Notes under the pieces: model-generated
The model's input: only the letters and a program-made list of their open reading frames with translations
Database searches by the model: none
What the model was told of the DNA's origin: nothing
Translations under genes and position numbers: made by a program
In this document: one piece after another, positions 33,604-46,804 of the stretch
How the letters are laid out: every line of letters begins with the position of its first letter
How positions within the stretch are numbered: position 1 is the first letter of the stretch
Origin: Diphasiastrum complanatum
Lineage: Eukaryota; Streptophyta; Lycopodiopsida; Lycopodiales; Lycopodiaceae
Reading direction: 5' to 3'
DNA length: 64,000 nucleotides
Assembly (NCBI GenBank): GCA_029204225.1
Contig: CM055094.1
Coordinates: forward strand, 67,168,536 to 67,232,535

Positions 33604-34780
33604 CTAATGGATCCTTGTGAAAAATTGGTTCTCCCTTGCATTCTTGAACTTAGCAAAGACATCATACACTTCATCTTTGATCTTTAGTAGATAGATCCAA
33701 TAAAATCTACTAAAATCATCAATGAAAGTTACATACATCTTAGCTCCACTATTGCTAATTGTAGTAATTCCATGAATATCCAAATGTACAACTTGAAAAG
33801 GCTTTGTAGATCTAGATGTAGATCTAGTATAAGGTAGTCTATGTGAATTTGACAAAGCACAAGACTCACAAACATGATTGATACTTTTTAAGGAACTTGG
33901 AAGACCAATAACAACTTGCTTCCTAACCATTACCTCCAATGACTTGACGTTGAGGTGTCCCATGCTTTTATGCCAAACCTCTTGAATAGGTATTTGCTCA
34001 TTTGCAACACATCCAACTTGGTTAGCAATAACACAATCATCTAGTTTCTTCCCTTGTCTTTTAACTTTTGCAATCAAGATATCATTCCTTTTGACCATAC
34101 AAGCATCTTCATCAAACTCAACTTTGCCTTTACTTAGCAATTGACTCACGCTAAGCAAATTCTTGGTAATAGATGGAATGAACAAAACATCCTCCAAATG
34201 AACATTCCTATTTGTAGAGAGAGAAATATAAATCATGCCAATCCCTTTGATTGCACACTCACCATCATTGGCCGTGTAGATCACCCTCTTGTCGTCTCCA
34301 TATGCCAATAAAGAAGTGATCTTTTTTTTTAAACCACTTACTTTTGCCTTTGCGCTTGAATTTTTCCTTGATGAACATAGCCTCCTCTCCAACTTGAGAT
34401 GTTGATGTAGATCCCCCTCTTGCTTGAAGCCTATATTCTTCATTGATCAAGATCTCTTGAAGAACAATCAAACTTGGCAATAGCAAGACTTTGAACAATA
34501 TTAGCGTGAGCATCCAAAAATCCATTAAGAAGAACTTGAACAAGCTCTCCTTCCTTAATGCTCTCATCAATGCAAACTAACACATCATTCAATGCTTTCA
34601 CTCTCAAAATAAAAGTATTTGGACTTTCTTGACTCTTTTGCAAACATGAAAAGTGATTCCTCTTCCCACGAGTTACATCCTTTTATAACATGTTCAACCT
34701 AACTTGCCACTTGGTTTCCCTCCATAATGAAAACCCTACTATTTTTGGGACTAGATTCAATGTACCCAACTTTCAAATTT
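33604..34780 (-). pseudogene. Copia gag to integrase fragment
   Basis: On the minus strand, gag text (FILRVKALNDVLV, ELVQVLLNGF) is followed after frame changes by a linker and the protease/GAG-pre-integrase region (TANDGECAIKGIG, LEDVLFIPSITKNLLSVSQL, EVWHKSMGHLNVKSLEVM, ESCALSNSHRLPY). The first part of the integrase core follows (PFQVVHLDIHG, YVTFIDDFSRFYWIY). It stops at about 33610 before the second catalytic Asp. The zinc-binding H…H…C…C module is partly visible (HKSMGH, CESC). No RT follows. Confidence 0.8.
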
Positions 34781-35479
34781 GAATCTACAAAGACTCGACT
34801 TCTATAGTTTCCCACACTTTCCAAAATTTTTTATTCAAATGCTTTTGGACTAGTATAACTTTGAAAAGTCAAACTCTAAATCTAATATGAAAATTGGCCT
34901 CAATTGCCAAATATACAAATATGGCCAAAATAGACTAAACTAGTTGAATTTCTCACATATGCTTGTCTCTGAAAAACTTAATTAGGTGCATAGAATGATA
35001 GATCGGTCTGGCTGTTAAGTCAGATACACTAATCAACAACAAAACATGTTCGATAGGAGAATTATCGGGATCAATATCTTTTGTTTTTCTATGTTTGACA
35101 CCACATCTTAATCAGCGATACCGGTTGCCGATTCATCGAATGTATGTTGACAACTAATTTTAATCCAAGAACATTAAATGAGTTAAAAACATCTAAAATC
35201 ACAACATTCAGCAATCTCTTTGGAGAACGAAAATCTTTTATACTACATATCCTTACTTTTTAAGATAAGTATATCGAAACATATGCTTTTTTTTGCTGCC
35301 GTTGTTGGGGATTGCTAATTTGTTGGATTTAGATGTTTGTCAGTTAAAGATGAATGCCAACTGGAAGTAGTTCAAGCAGTTCTAGAGCTAAGCATTTGGG
35401 AAGATACCGAAAACACCGTGAGGACTTTCTCAAAAGTCTTCAGTAATCTTTTCAACGTGGCTCACCCCCTTCGCCAGTT
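34781..35479. other. Intergenic; degenerate gypsy primer site near 35295
   Basis: No gene. TTTTTTTGCTGCCGTTGTTG at about 35289-35308 resembles the Asp-tRNA primer site and its leader (compare minus 52962-52985). It precedes a related gag at 35480, so 34980-35285 may be an eroded LTR. Confidence 0.45.
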
Positions 35480-36400
35480 ATGAGAAAGCTAAAGCTTATT
35501 TCAATAACCTTACTGATAAACCCGAAGACGTACTTGATCCTGAACTTTCTGAGATTGTTGGCGATCATGATCCAGATCCAGATCCAGAAATTGATCTTGA
35601 ATCAGAACTTAAAACTAAACCTGAATCAGAACCTGAACCAAAATCGATTCAAATCCAGATCCATAAACTGATCCTGAATCAGAACTTGAAACTGATCCTG
35701 AATCAGAACCTGAATTTGAACCAGATCCAAATCCAGATCTAGATCCTGATCCTGTTTTTGAACCTGAACCAGAAATGGATAATCCACGATTCAATTCTAG
35801 TTCAAAAATTAAGTATGATTACTTCAAGAAAAATTCTTCAGATGATGTTGATAGCTACGTCTCTCAATTTGAGTCCATTGTTGTTTCCAACAATGAAGGA
35901 ACAAATGCACTCCCTGGTCTGCAATGGAAACAAGCCCGAATCTGATACATTCAATTGGACTGTGCCTCTATTAACACTTGGGACCTGTTGAGGCCTTTCT
36001 CAATCAGTTTTGCGAGATTGGTTACTCTACGCGAGTGCTTGCACGATTAAATTCTGTGCAAAAGAAAGAGAAAGAGTCTCTAAGAAGGTATACCTATAAA
36101 GTGAAAAATTTAATTGGCAAACTGGTTGGCATATATCTTGTTTCAATGTAGATAGAGTGGTATCTTGTAGGATTATTTGATTGATGGATACTGCCACCAA
36201 GGATCCATGAACTCTCTGGACAAAGTTATTGCAACCATAGAGAACTATGAAACATCTAAGATTGAAAAGTGTCATTCCAATAAGAAGACTAAAAAGAAAT
36301 CATCTGCTTCATCAGATGATTCGACCTCAGATGAGGACAAATCAGATAGTTCAGAGTTGTCTAGTTTCAGTGATGATTCGGACTCTGAGAGCTCAAGTCC
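35480..36400 (+). pseudogene. Athila-like gypsy gag, third copy
   Basis: The first part encodes a Pro/Glu/Asp repeat from GATCCA/GAATCA hexamer-like units (35560-35780). It is followed by the family block KIKYDYFKKNSSDDVDSYVS, which matches the gag at 52911 (KIKYDYFKGTSSDDVDSYVS). Further matching pieces follow (KVKNLIGKLVGIYL, IEWYLVGL), broken by frameshifts and stops. The acidic Ser tract at 36290-36390 ends it. Orientation is opposite to the other two copies. Confidence 0.75.
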
Positions 36401-36539
36401 TTGTCATTTTGCTATTTACTCCAAGTCCTCGTCATTTTTTGCTATTTACTCATCAGTGTTCGTGATCAAGCTTTCATGTACCATTGCGATCAATCACTTG
36501 CTATCAATCTATGCTCAATCAAGCTGAATTCCTTACGAT

Positions 36540-37560
36540 CTGGTGCAATGGCTGCTACTCCCTTCACTATACCAGCTAATGTCAATTGGAAAGTGAGGAG
36601 CAAGATGCACCTTGAAGAATTTCAGATGCTAGCTGATCGATGCAGACTGATTTATACTTTATACGCTGATTCGTCAACAATTCTTATCGAAGCTAGTAAT
36701 GAATTCATTCAAGGAATGATTGAGGTCATGGATTCTGTAGTCTCAACACATGTTCATGGAATCAGAATGGATATCTTGGAGGCAACAATCTCTTCCATAG
36801 AAGCTTCTTCATGCCGAGCAAGGGATACAAAATCTCTATGATCAAAGAAGCGGCCTTCCGAAACTTCTGCAAGTATTGCAACCAAATTCTATTCGCGATG
36901 CCAATGCAACCATTTTTGTTACCAATATTGGTTATTTATTGGTAGCCATCAAGAGCGAGTAGATTAACTTCACTACCATAGCTTTCAAGGCCTTTCACAG
37001 GTCTATGAGGCATGGTAAGTATGCGGTGTACGCGGCCCATATCTCCTAATTCTGCCTACATTATAATGTTCTGATGTCAGGAGAATTGGCGCTGCTGGAA
37101 AAGAGGAAGATAGCACTTACAGCTCCACAACAAGCGGACCTCACCAGGATAGAAATCATCGACGTTACAATAGATGATCAACAAGCTGATGTAGGGCCGA
37201 GCCAGGTTGTACAGAACTTAGTGCCTGCTGTTGCTGATGTTGACACAGAGATGGCGGATGATGACAACCAAGACCTTGCAAACTTTAGGTTCGAACGGGC
37301 TCAGGTTGAAGACTACAAGGTTGGAATCATATTATATAAAGGTAGTGTAGTTTCTACCAATAAAACTACACAATACTTTTGGCATTATGATCTTCTACCT
37401 AAAGCATGGGAAAGGAGGTTTTGCAACAGAACAATTGTATTTCGAATACAAATTGTTCAATGTTATTACACATTTGTTCGGCATTTGTTTACAGCTGAAA
37501 CTAAATCATGTAATGGTGTTGGTTTTTCCACCAACAAGAATACGTAATACTTCATGCACC
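36540..37560 (+). other. Unassigned open frames after the gag remnant
   Basis: Two open frames (36401-36841 and 37074-37547) read the same way. The first has a helical stretch (RSKMHLEEFQMLADRCRLIY) and the second an acidic stretch (VADVDTEMADDDNQDLANF). I recognise no domain. They could be the tail of the gypsy remnant or of a gene captured by it. Confidence 0.3.
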
Positions 37561-37928
37561 AAGGTTTTCCACTTGATGTATGTCAAAAAATTTATTCATC
37601 AAAAGCATTGCTAAGATCTTGCTAATGTCAACAATACAATGCTACTTGGATGAGGTTTTGGCATATCCAGCATACCAAGAAACATTTTTAGGCAATCCAA
37701 GTAGCCCAATGGGGGAATAAAAAAATGTTTTACACTTTAACTTAAGGTACATTTTACATTGAGCAAGTTTCACCGAACACAATTTTTTAAGCATGGTTTC
37801 ACTTTGTAGGTGCATCTAGTTTCATTCCCTTGTATCCCAGTATCGTAATACGAAGAAAACTGAGAGAATTACCGAGAGAAAATTCTCTTTAACAAGCGCA
37901 AACACATCAACGATAATGGATGGACTAT

Positions 37929-38101
<173 letters not shown>

Positions 38102-38220
38102 TAATAAGGAATATTAATCTTATAATCTTAAAGAGTAACTCAGTCAACCGCAATTCAATTCAAAGAAACTATTGGGGGTATTCCCAACAAAGTGTAAATA
38201 AATAAAATCATACAATAAAA

Positions 38221-38981
38221 TGTGTTGCGAGGGCATGGCATCCTGCGTGTATAAGCCCATGGCCCAATGGGCAAGCAAATAAAGTTTTAAATAAAATAAA
38301 CATGACTTGGGCCTTGGAAATAAAATAAAACTAGGGGCCCAATGTCATTTTTAAACTTAGAGATCACTTTTTAGAGCTGGGTCCAAATTGGGACTCACAT
38401 GAATCTTGTGGTTTCTAATGTACTTTTTGTGGACCCTTGGGTCAAGTTGGGTCCAAGATGAATGGATATGATCATTGTGAATATTAGCCAACATGATTGA
38501 GAGGCAAGGGCCTTCCCCATTTTATAAAAGGGCACCATTTGTACACTATTTTTCATGCTTAATGAGGAGGAAACTCTACCATTTTTGGAAGAGAAGCATC
38601 CTCATTTGCTATTCACTACTTGCTAATGCTCTTGATTGTGTTTTCCATTGCTTTCTATTATTGGTTGCCATAGTGAATGCTTTTCCATTAGCAAGCATAA
38701 GGAGCATTTGAGCTAACCTCCACCCTCACTCTCTATCTCTCTCTTTCTCTCTTCTCTTCTAAACCTCTTCTTTTCTATCCCTTCCCTTCACCCAAATCAT
38801 GATGAATGTTAGTGTAGAGGAGTAGAGTTAAAGGGGAGTAGTGTTAGTGATGAGTAGAGTTAAGGGAGAAAGTAGGAAACTAACTAAAAGTAGCATCTAT
38901 GCATAATTAGGTACCTATCCAGTGATTTAACCCTTGTTGACAGGCGGGAGGGCTATACTACGCAAGATTTTTGACCCTACA
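38221..38981 (+). repeat. Gypsy 5' LTR with TATA box
   Basis: Ends …CCCTACA one base before the primer site TGGCGCCGTTGC at 38983. A TG start at 38221 (TGTGTTGCGAGG) is likely but not proven, because no second LTR is present. TTTATAAAAGGG at 38521-38532 is a strong TATA box, placing the expected transcript start near 38550. Confidence 0.6.
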
Positions 38982-38982
38982 G

Positions 38983-39100
<118 letters not shown>

Positions 39101-39208
39101 TGCTAAGATAAAATCAGCCAATAGTAAGGTCCAATGTTTTTCGTTTTTTGTTGAAGATTTTGAATATGTTAATTGATTAAGCTAGATTTTAGCTTCAAGT
39201 AATCAATA

Positions 39209-39480
39209 ATGGCAGATGATCATGCAGGTCTAGAGATGACGATACCCATGCCGCCCTATTTAGATTTGTCAACAATCAAATCAGGCACTTAATGAAATGA
39301 ACAATTGGAACAATATGAGAGATCAACAAATGGAAGCGTTGTTAAACCAAGTGAAATCTATGTCTTTACTGAATCTAGGCTTTCGGCCAGAACCTTACGG
39401 CGGGGGAGAAGAAAGAGATGAAGCCAGAGGTGATGGACGACTAGTTGATGATTGGTTAACCAAGTGGACTAGTTAACCAA
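39209..39480 (+). pseudogene. Gypsy gag start, fragment
   Basis: The ATG at 39209 opens MADDHAGLEMTIPMPPYLDL, followed by a stop and Asn/Gln-rich helical text in another frame (QWKR-, QALLNQVKSM-like). The position after LTR, primer site and leader suggests a gag N-terminus. It is cut off by about 39480; 39481-39912 is AT-rich with no gene, so gag, protease and the start of RT are deleted. Confidence 0.45.
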
Positions 39481-39930
39481 AAAATCTTGTTTCTTTATAT
39501 TTTTTTCGACTTTTTCGACATGAATTTGTGGATATAATCCACATGAAAGTGCAATTAGACTGATCTACTATAATTTGGCAACATGCAAGCAGAAAGAATT
39601 TTTATTCGAATGAATTAGTTCATATAGTCCATTTATAGCTCAAAATTGCTGAATTTTGACCAAAAACACTACTTAGATCCAATATCTCCTGCATGCAATC
39701 ATTACATACTATCATAATGAGTGTAAAACAGCAATTAAAAACCTCAAAAAAGTTTAGAAACATTAGCTTTGACCAATTTTAAGCCAAAACATTGAATACT
39801 AGCTCAAAAATTCATAAATTTCTATGATTTGATATGGAAATTTTCCATAATAATGATCATTGGGCTAAAATAAAATCAAAATAAGAGAAACCACTTACTT
39901 GGAGGTCAATTCCACCATACCAAGGCCAGT

Positions 39931-42376
39931 ATGACAGAAGATATCATTCTACCATATTCTACTGAACTGATTGAACTTGCACCTGGCAGATTTGTGCATG
40001 TTTTGAAGTCACTTGGAGAATCCGAGTTAGTGGAATTCACTGAACTATTGAAGAAGTATCAAGACGTTTTTGCCTGGTCGCTCGACGATTTGAAGGGTAT
40101 ACCTGCAGAATTCGGAGAGCACTGAATTGATCTTAAGGAAGATGCTGTACCTATTCGACAGAGACAATATCGTCTCAATCCTAAGTACTCTCTCATGGTT
40201 AAGGACGAACTTATCCCACCCATTTCTATCCAGAGAACTAGCGGTACGATCACTTGGATTAGCCAGTAGTACCAATCAAGACCAAGAATAACAAGCACCT
40301 TAAGGCAGGTATAATCTATCTCGTCTTAAGTAGTGAATGAGTTTCACCCATTGTTGTCGTCCCAAAGAAGAAGATTGGCAAAATACGAATATGCCAGGAT
40401 TTTCGCAAACTCAATGATGTCACAAGGAAGGACTATCATCCTTTGCCTTTCACTGATTCCATCCTAGATCAGGTTGCTGGTCAAGAGCGTTACAGTTTCT
40501 GTGACGGATTTTCTGGATATAATCAGGTTGGAGTGCGAAAGGAAGATCGTTCAAAGACCACATTTACTACGGATTGGGGCACTTATGCGTACAACAAAAT
40601 GCCCTTTGGTCTTTGTAATGCTCCAACGACTTTTCAACGAATCATGATGTTAATTTTCGCTGCCTTCTTGAGAACTTTTCTCAAAATATTTATTGATAAT
40701 TTCTGTGTATACAATGATATAAAGATACACCTGCAGAAGCTGAAATTAACATTGCAACGGTGTCGAGATACTTGTTTATCTCTTCATTCAGAGAAATGTT
40801 TTTTTGGTATGAAAGAAGGAATATTGCTCGGACATAGAATACATGTTGGCTATTACAGGAGATTTATTCAAAATCATGTTTCTATTGCTGCCTCTCTTAC
40901 ACATCTATTGAAGAAACAAGCGGAATACTTGTGGACAAATAAACAGCAGAAAGCATTCAAAGATCTTAAGCAAAGGTTGATTATTGCTCCTATTCTGAGA
41001 CCACCCAACTGGGCTATTTTATTTCACATTTATGTGGATGTTTCTGCATTTGCTATTGGCGTTTGTCTAAGCCAGAAGGACGACCGAAAGAAGGATCATC
41101 CCATCTACTATGCGAGTCGACAGCTCAGTGCATCAAAGAAGAATTATTCGGCTACAAAAAGGAAAGCACTTGGCATGATTTTCATTGTTAAAAATTTTTG
41201 GCATGATTTGCTGAGATATGCATTTATTTTTCATGTGGATCATTATGCTCTTAAGTATCTTGTAGATAAACCAGGTCTATCAGGATGAATTGCTCGATGG
41301 GTTCTACTTCTGAAAGAATTCACTTATCAAGTAGAGCTTAGTGAAGAAAAATATCATATGAATGTTGATTATCTATCGCGACTCAGCACCGAAAAAATTG
41401 AAGACCCTATCAATGATGATTGTCCAGACGAACATTTATTTGAGATTTCATCTACAAATTCGCTATATTTTGATATTATTACTTATCTTAAGGATCAGAT
41501 ATATTCAGATGATTACGATTTGGAACAAAAAACAGTTTTTCAATATAAGGTACCACCTTATACAATAATTAACAATGTTCTGTACAAGCTTGGTGCTGAC
41601 CATCAACTACGAAGATGTCTCGAAACTGAAGACATTAAAAAGGTTGTTAAAGCTTTACACTCAGAAGATGCTGGTGGACATTTTGCTTTGAAGAATACAG
41701 TTAATAAGATATTGACTGCCAAGTATTGGTGGCCAACAATGTTCAAGGATGTATCAAATTTTATTCATCCATGTGATCCATGCCAGAAATCTGGTAAGCC
41801 TACAAAAGCAATGAATTGGCCGTTGACACCAATCCTGCCTCTTGCACCATTCGAGAATTGGGGAATTGACTTTGTCGGTCCAATCAAGCCTGTTACCCGA
41901 CATACGAAATGTCGTTATATACTAGTTGCAACGGATTATGCTACCAAGAACGTTGAAGGAGAGGCGACAAAACGAAACGATGTCGCGACGTTCTTATTCA
42001 AAAGTATAATCACAAGATATGGTTGTCCACTCGAACTAGTAAGTGACCGAGATACACATTTTTTAAATGACACTATACGGTTGCTGACAACTTATTTCTT
42101 GATCAAACACAGAAAAACTACACCGTATAATCCAAAAGCAAACGAGTTGACAGAAAGAGCTAATGGAATCTTATGTAAGATACTGACTAAAATTACTATT
42201 GCACATGCAACAAATTGGGATCAAAAACTACCATCAGTTCTCTGGGCTTATCGTAACACAGAGAAAATCACGACGAAACAGACACCATATTTTCTTACAT
42301 ATGGTATGCATCCTATTTTGCCAATTGAATTCGAGGTGAAAACCTTTCGTATTCAAGCTCAACGAACAGATGCATA
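39931..42376 (+). pseudogene. Gypsy pol: RT, RNase H, integrase
   Basis: The N-terminal RT approach (LLKKYQDVFAWSLDDLKGIP) ends in a stop near 40125. RT proper follows in other frames and then from 40443 (YSFCDGFSGYNQV, TTFTTDWGTYAYNKMPFGLC, NAPTTFQRIM). The catalytic box reads FIDNFCVY at about 40690, so the second Asp is Asn. RNase H follows (FHIYVDVSAFAIGVCL, YYASRQLS, HVDHYALKYL) to a stop at 41288. Integrase (41358-42376) has the H/H/C/C finger (LHSEDAGGHF, CDPC) and the core (WGIDFVGPI, LVSDRDTHFL, ANELTERANG). It belongs with the LTR at 38221. The damaged box and stops make it inactive. Confidence 0.9.
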
Positions 42377-42469
42377 ATGTATATACGAAAGTTTTGCTAA
42401 TATTGAAGAACTAGCTGAAGCTCGAGAGACTTCACAAAAATTAATCCTTAGAACTTAAAGCTAGGGAAG

Positions 42470-42826
42470 GTCTTCCTTAAGCTCCCTTCCTATTACTAGG
42501 AATCATCATCGTCTGTGCAACTCTTCCGTCAAACTAGATGCTTGGTAACTATATAATTTCTAAATCGTTTAGTTTCTATATCCAAGATCTTTTTGGATTC
42601 AAATCGAGACACACCCGATGATTCATCCAACGGGTCCAATTGATCTTCTAGAACCAAGGTGCTCTCCTTTACATAGATTCTTCTTGAGTCGACTTACATG
42701 AAAAACTGGATGCACTTGAGTTCTTTTCGGGAGGTCCAACTGATAAGCTAAGGATCTGATCTTTTTCAAGATCTGATACAGTCCTCTGTGTTTAGGGGAC
42801 AATTTGTAATGCTTGCCGATACACAT
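42470..42826 (-). pseudogene. Chromovirus-type integrase C-terminus
   Basis: The minus-strand text KLSPKHRGLYQILKKI and LPKRTQVHPVFHVSRLKK is the GPF/Y-type tail of gypsy integrases of the chromovirus group. It is on the opposite strand from the pol at 39931-42376, so it is a separate element fragment abutting it. The part to the left should hold a chromodomain but is too decayed to read. Confidence 0.75.
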
Positions 42827-42829
42827 TAC

Positions 42830-45800
42830 ACTAGAATCCTTTGGGATTCTTCAATACACCCAAATCCGCAAGAAATTGTCTTAATACAATTCTCATCAAT
42901 ATGCCTCTGTTTTAACAACTAGTTTTTATGCATGCTTTAAACCTTAGTCCAAGGAATACTTTGTAGATCCACATGATTAAAAATTTGTACAAAAGGTTTT
43001 ATGATCACACAAAGATTTACTACATAGCATATATCTACAAATGTCACCTGATCTGTACACAATACTTTCTTAATCGAGAATCCTATAACTTGGTTATTCT
43101 CTAAGAGAGAAAATTTCTCAAAGAGTGCTATCTCACACTCACGAAAGAATATATTACAAAAGTGAATTTCATTCTTTGCTTTACCCTACAGATCCAAGTT
43201 CACTCTAAGGTCAAGTTGACTACGACAAGCAAGGAATAAGTTTCAACAAACCACTATCTTGCAATAGAATTTCCTAGTTCTGACACAAATCAATCGGACT
43301 TGTAATCAGCAACTCTTCTACTACAACAATGTTTTCTAATTTCCTTCACTTATATCTTCAAACCAGATATTCACTATAATCCTTAAAAGATTTTTGTAAT
43401 ATCAAAATATTCCATCATTTTTTATTCTGGAAACAGGTCCGTTACTATTCATATAACAGATTCCTCCTGGAATCTATGAGAAATGTTTCTCCTTGATAAC
43501 TCTCTTTTCTTCCTACTTCTCCCCCTTTAAACAGGAAATGACATGAGCTTCCAAGGGATGCATATCAATCTAGATTTGCCCTAGGAGAAGTTGGAAAGAA
43601 GAGATTCGAGAAAAACTTGAAAGTCAAGGTGTTGCATCATCATAACCAAATATTGATAATGTCCCAACACATTTTCGTGAATGACTTATCAAAAGATCTT
43701 CTTCGTTACCAACATAGAGAATTGACCTGTAGATAAAAAAAACACTTATTAACGTTCATGTAAGGAAACCAATATAGAAAACGCTTTCACTAACCATTCC
43801 TGTGACATCGTCCAAGGTCAATGGGTAATAAAAGTTACCTTCCAAGGAATCACAAGATGTTAATCTATGTTTTAAGAAATTCACAAATATATTTTTTATA
43901 AAAAAATAGCTTGTCGGGTTTCTGGTTTTGAAAATTTAAGATATTCATACCAATACCTCAAATTTCTGACAAAGACCCATTTTATGACCAATAGTATTTG
44001 GCATCATTAAGATGTACAACCATACTATTTCATTTTGGAATCGCATGCATCCCATACCACAGGTTCTTCCTCCAATAAGGCCCTCCACTTCCTGATCAAA
44101 GTGTCTCAAAATACAATTTTTTGTTAACAAGTATATGAAGTTCTCGATATTCAATACTAATCCCAACTCCATAGTATTATTTTGAACTCCGTCCAAACCC
44201 AAGGTTATAGCTTTGACAACGGAGCACCAAGAAATCGAAATTCCTCTTGTTGGGTGCTAGTAACTTAAATTTTGATTCCTAAACCACTGTAGAAACCAGC
44301 TTTAAAGTTACCACAAATCAAGCCCTTTTGAAACCCTCGATCAACTGGCATGCAACAAGCATCGATACGGACATTCATGCAATTTTCCCAACTGCTGTCC
44401 TACCCCATGCACCAATTCAACTATAACATAAAAAAAAACCATTCACCATGGAAAAGCCTAGACCCCCATTCAAAAACCCTAAAAGGTTTTTCAAAAGGAA
44501 GGGAAGGCTAGCACGCTGCTACAGCCGCCACCATCGTGAAGGTAAGTTGGAATGGAAAGGGCCCCAACCGTGATCCCACCAGAAAGGTAGAAATTGAGAT
44601 GGTGTGAAGGATCGCGCCCCTCCCGAGCCTCTATCAGCCATGGCATCCAACATCCAAGCCTCTGATCCGCTGGTGGATTTCAACAACTTGAATGGAAGCG
44701 CTTTGTCCTGGTTATCTATGCTCCCTCGGCTCTTAAACTCCATCAGATCAATTCTGTAAGAATTCAACAGAAGGGCAGAGACATAGACCAAAGCAAAGTC
44801 TACAAAAACAGGTTTCCACAATTCTGATCAGCGCCTCACTCCTTTCCCAAATGGAGGTACCAGCCCATTGGTGAACATCAAGCAGAAGGTTTCAAAAAGA
44901 TTTAATTTCTTATTTAACTCTTTTCCAGGGTTACACTTACTTATTCAACAGGCTTGCCTACATTATTGCGACCCTCTAAAGCTTCTCTTTGCACTGAACA
45001 GAGGTTTCAACCTCTACCAAATCAAATTTTTCCTCGGTTCAGAAACATGCAACATTTTCCCAAAGACAAGGGAAAGAGTTACTATAGTTTTTACAGTTCT
45101 AAACTCTTTCTACAGTCAGCAAGCAACAATCCAAGAAAGGTTTCAAAGGGTTTATCTGCTATCACTTACACCAAGGCAACTTACAATTTCCATTCTATGT
45201 TTTCAGTTTGCATGAAACACAAGAGGATTAGTCTAATAAAACCTTAAATCCTCACATGCAATCCATAAATTCAAGATTTCCACTCAGTTTATTCATTCCG
45301 GATAAATTGATTCCTCATCAATCTATCAACAAATACCTTGCTACTAAATGTAAATCTAACTGTCCAAAACATTATGGATTTATGCAAATTGTTCAACCCC
45401 AAAAATAGATTTAAACAAAAAAGTGGATCTACTCATGCAAATTATATTACTTACACAAAAATTTAAGAGGTCATCGGAACAGTCTTCGAAATAGACATTT
45501 TTATATTGTTTTCAATAGAACCACCTATTCCGATGCCCATTCTGATCCTGTTTGTACCTGGTTTATGCTACAAAATCTGCATCTCAGGTGCTTAAATGGT
45601 GATCGGCCAGAGAAACAATAAACAAACATGCAAAATAAAAAAATTAAAGTTCTTATTTGAACAACTACAAATAATATTCTTGCAACCAAATCTAAACTTT
45701 GCAAAACAAATCTGAAAAAATCAAATATGTTCAAAACAAAAGCTAAATCTACACAAAGTACAACAGAGATGTATACATCTAACAAAATTCTGGAATACAA

Positions 45801-46050
45801 CTTTGGATCTACAAAAGTAACTGAGATCTGATGCAAGGCTTAGATATGCACAGATGTATAGGGAGAATTGGCGATGAGAATAGCCCTTGAGATAGACACC
45901 GCTATACTGAATCTAGTTGATCCGCCCATTTTGACGACCATTCCGACCCCTGCATACCTTCGTAGTCGTTTGCAATTCGGTGCCTCCAATGCTTAAAAAA
46001 AAATAAAAAAATGTGAAGTCTAAAAAATCTGCAAAACCAAAGCTTTAATC
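42830..46050. other. Unassigned, no gene seen
   Basis: Mixed sequence with short open frames (for example 43945-44202 minus, 44868-45215 plus) that show no known motif. A weak direct repeat of ~110 bp occurs at about 45520-45605 and 45900-45990 (YTSATTYTGA…GGTGCYTNAAATG-like). A purine run on the minus strand near 43515 (AAGGGGGAGAAG) resembles a polypurine tract, but I find no LTR pair. Confidence 0.4.
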
Positions 46051-46089
46051 ACAATGTTTCAAAAAAGAGAGTATGAGATGGAGGCTAAG

Positions 46090-46095
46090 ATGAGA

Positions 46096-46139
<44 letters not shown>
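46090..46139 (+). repeat. (GA)n microsatellite
   Basis: About 50 bp of GA with one GAT interruption near 46110. Confidence 0.9.
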
Positions 46140-46142
<3 letters not shown>

Positions 46143-46362
46143 CATAACATCCAACATTCACAAAACCTCCATCTTTCATGTTCCTTTTTGTCACCTACAC
46201 AAACATGACAACACAATGGGATTAGTTAGAATATAATGAAAAACAAAAATAGAGTTTTGGTGTTCTTGAGAGCACCATTTCTTACCATTTGATTTTACTA
46301 GGAAAAAAACAAAAGAAACAAAAGCAAGATGAGCAAGAAGAAGAAGCAAGAAGTGTAAAATC

Positions 46363-46390
46363 AAGAGCAAGAGCAAGAGCAAGAGCAAGA
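46363..46390 (+). repeat. (AAGAGC)n tandem repeat
   Basis: Between four and five AAGAGC hexamers, following related GCAAGA/GAAGAA text from 46320. Confidence 0.9.
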
Positions 46391-46804
46391 ATCAAAAGTG
46401 AGGGGAGTATAAAGAGGGAGATGAGGGACCAAACAACCAAAGGAGGAGACAAAGGCTGGTACATTCCTAGATACCACCACCTTTTCCATTTTCATTTACA
46501 AAAAGGCCGCGAGAAGGGACAAAGATTTTGAAATTTGCGAAAATCTGTCTGGGCGTCGGTATAACCCACAATTTAGCTTTAGAATTTCGAGGTCTCAAAA
46601 AATTTCTAAATTTTATGCCTTCTAAAAATAGTGAGTTTTTATAGTCTCAAATTTCTTAGGGTTATTTTGAGGTCCTCAGTAAATGCTGAAATCAAATTTG
46701 AGTTTTGGAGGTATAAATACAAGATGAGCATTAAAATTTTGGCTACTAGGTGGAAATCAATAGGAGGAGGTGGACCCTTTTCTTTATACGCCTAACAATT
46801 TTTT

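Noticed and set aside
36177-36527. A host gene with a Ser/Asp-rich domain
   Set aside because: It matches the acidic tract of the gypsy gag found at 51853-52911 and follows other gag pieces.
43945-44821. Small host genes on the minus strand (43945-44202, 44519-44821)
   Set aside because: No recognisable motif, no splice context and atypical residue use; the length is within chance expectation.
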